NCBI GenBank assembly: GCA_900553545.1 | Contig: USDP01000076.1 | Location: 1 to 7,364, forward strand | DNA length: 7,364 bases | Direction: 5' to 3' | From: an uncultured Eubacteriales bacterium | Lineage (GTDB): Bacteria; Bacillota; Clostridia; Oscillospirales; Oscillospiraceae | In this document: in pieces, positions 6,365 to 7,364 of the stretch | Position numbering within the stretch: the stretch's first letter is position 1 | How the letters are laid out: every line of letters begins with the position of its first letter | Notes under the pieces: model-generated | The model's input: only the letters and a program-made list of their open reading frames with translations | The model's database searches: none | What the model was told of the DNA's origin: nothing | Made by a program: the position numbers and the translations under genes

Positions 6365-7364
6365 TTATGCGCCGGTCAGTTCTCCAACCAGCTTGCCGGG
6401 ATAGCCGTCGACGATTTCATAGGCATACGACTTGGCGTTGATGTTGTCGCCTTTTTCATCGAACTGGAACGTGCCGGTGATGCTCGTGATCTCGACATTT
6501 GCCATCGCCTCGACGACCTGCGCGCGCGTCGGCTTGCCGCCCGCCGCGTCGATGGCGTTCGAGAGGGATTCGAGCGCGACGGCCGCCGCCTCGTAGAAGT
6601 AGATGGCATAGCCGTCCGCAGCGAGGCCGGACGTCTGCTGATACCGGTCGACCCATTCCTGCAAAACTGCGCTGGAATCAAAGGCCGGGCTGGACGAGAT
6701 GTAGTACGCGCCCACCGCGTTCTCCTTGCCCGCAATGTTCACCAGCTCCGACGTGTCCACGCCGCTCGAGCCGACGTAGATCGACGTGATGCCCTTGTCG
6801 CGGATCTGCTTGAGCAGGAGCGAACCCTCGGGATAGTTGCCGCCGTAGTAGACCGCGTCGGGGTTCGCCGCGGCGATCTGGTTGACGACGGCGGAGAAGT
6901 CGACCTCGTTCGAGACGATGCCCTCATTCGCCACAACGTCCAGCCCGATCTGCGCCGCCTCGGCAGCGAACGCCTCGCACTGGCCCGCGCCGAACGCCTG
7001 CTGGTCGTTGACGAGGAAGATCGTCTGGATGCCGAGCGAATCCTTGCAGAACCGCGCCGTCGCCGGAGCCTCAAAATCGTCGCGCTGGCAGACGCGGAGG
7101 ATGCCCTTCAGGCCCCGGTCGGTGACGTCGACGTTCGTGGATTGACCCGTCACCATGCCAAGCTCTGCCGGGCACGTGATGGCCGAGGAGGAGATCGTGC
7201 AGCTCGAGTTGCAGTGCCCGATCATGATGAGCACATCCGGGTCAGACACCATCTTCTGCCCAATCGTTACGGCGACTGTCGGGTCGGACTGGTCGTCGTT
7301 CGTCACAAATTCCAGCGTGCAGCCCGATTTTTCCTCCAGCTCCGCCTTTCGTTCGTTGAACGCC
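6365..7364 (-). CDS. livK: Amino-acid-binding receptor of the Liv ABC importer, LivK-like (5' end outside window)
   Basis: The extracytoplasmic solute receptor that captures the ligand and hands it to LivH/LivM. The frame is open to the window edge, giving 332 visible residues; the signal peptide and the first roughly 50 to 60 residues are missing. In a Gram-positive it would probably be a lipoprotein, which cannot be checked here. Numbering from the first complete codon (7361-7363), LivJ/LivK-type landmarks are: VTNDDQSDPTVAV (20-32), IGHCNSSCT (48-56), the GQSTN segment (73-77), RGLKGILRVC (83-92), DFSAVV (155-160), DAVYYGGNYPEGS (169-181), SGVDTSELVNIAG (200-212), YEAAAVALESL (257-267) and FDEKGD (301-306). 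The serine of NSS and T76 line up with carboxylate contacts of E. coli LIV-binding protein, but the glutamate that holds the amino group there aligns with S200. Seven cysteines are visible, many for an exported protein. The true start is beyond 7364; GTG 7306 is internal. Confidence 0.93.
   Translation of the reverse strand, partial: AFNERKAELEEKSGCTLEFVTNDDQSDPTVAVTIGQKMVSDPDVLIMIGHCNSSCTISSSAITCPAELGMVTGQSTNVDVTDRGLKGILRVCQRDDFEAPATARFCKDSLGIQTIFLVNDQQAFGAGQCEAFAAEAAQIGLDVVANEGIVSNEVDFSAVVNQIAAANPDAVYYGGNYPEGSLLLKQIRDKGITSIYVGSSGVDTSELVNIAGKENAVGAYYISSSPAFDSSAVLQEWVDRYQQTSGLAADGYAIYFYEAAAVALESLSNAIDAAGGKPTRAQVVEAMANVEITSITGTFQFDEKGDNINAKSYAYEIVDGYPGKLVGELTGA

Overview
The window reads as one stretch of a single minus-strand operon from a GC-rich bacterium (about 60% GC by eye). 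AGGAGG-type ribosome binding sites precede most starts, genes are packed with ATGA stop/start overlaps or gaps of 9 to 64 bases, and a [4Fe-4S]-type cysteine desulfidase is present. Together these suggest an anaerobic Gram-positive, probably a GC-rich member of the Clostridia. That assignment is inference; no rRNA or other marker gene is present.

In transcription order (high to low coordinates) the genes are: (1) the C-terminal part of a periplasmic-binding-protein-type-1 amino-acid receptor (LivK-like), whose start lies beyond position 7364; (2) a 64-base spacer with a strong RNA hairpin and a Shine-Dalgarno-preceded two-codon ORF; (3) the permease livH (GTG start); (4) the permease livM; (5) the ATPase livG; (6) the ATPase livF; (7) an NAD(P)-dependent aldehyde dehydrogenase; (8) an L-cysteine desulfidase of the UPF0597/CyuA family, which runs off the window at position 1. 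The last gene has neither its stop nor its C-terminus in the window; I found it by translating the minus strand of 1-1075.

Genes 1 to 6 make a complete high-affinity (HAAT/Liv) ABC amino-acid importer: external receptor, two different membrane subunits and two different ATPases. Genes 7 and 8 are coupled directly to the transporter by ATGA overlaps, so they are probably made together with it. A reasonable reading is uptake plus catabolism of an amino acid: the desulfidase would release pyruvate, ammonia and sulfide from cysteine, or act on a related amino acid, and the dehydrogenase would oxidise an aldehyde intermediate. The true substrate cannot be read from the sequence.

Coding occupies nearly the whole window and no gene-free stretch exceeds 64 bases. 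I see no mobile element, CRISPR array, tRNA, rRNA or riboswitch. Several long plus-strand open frames (up to 584 codons) are mirror images of the real genes. I do not see a convincing new system. The points most worth a second look are the aldehyde dehydrogenase/cysteine desulfidase tail on a liv operon, the livH leader, and substitutions in the receptor's presumed ligand site.
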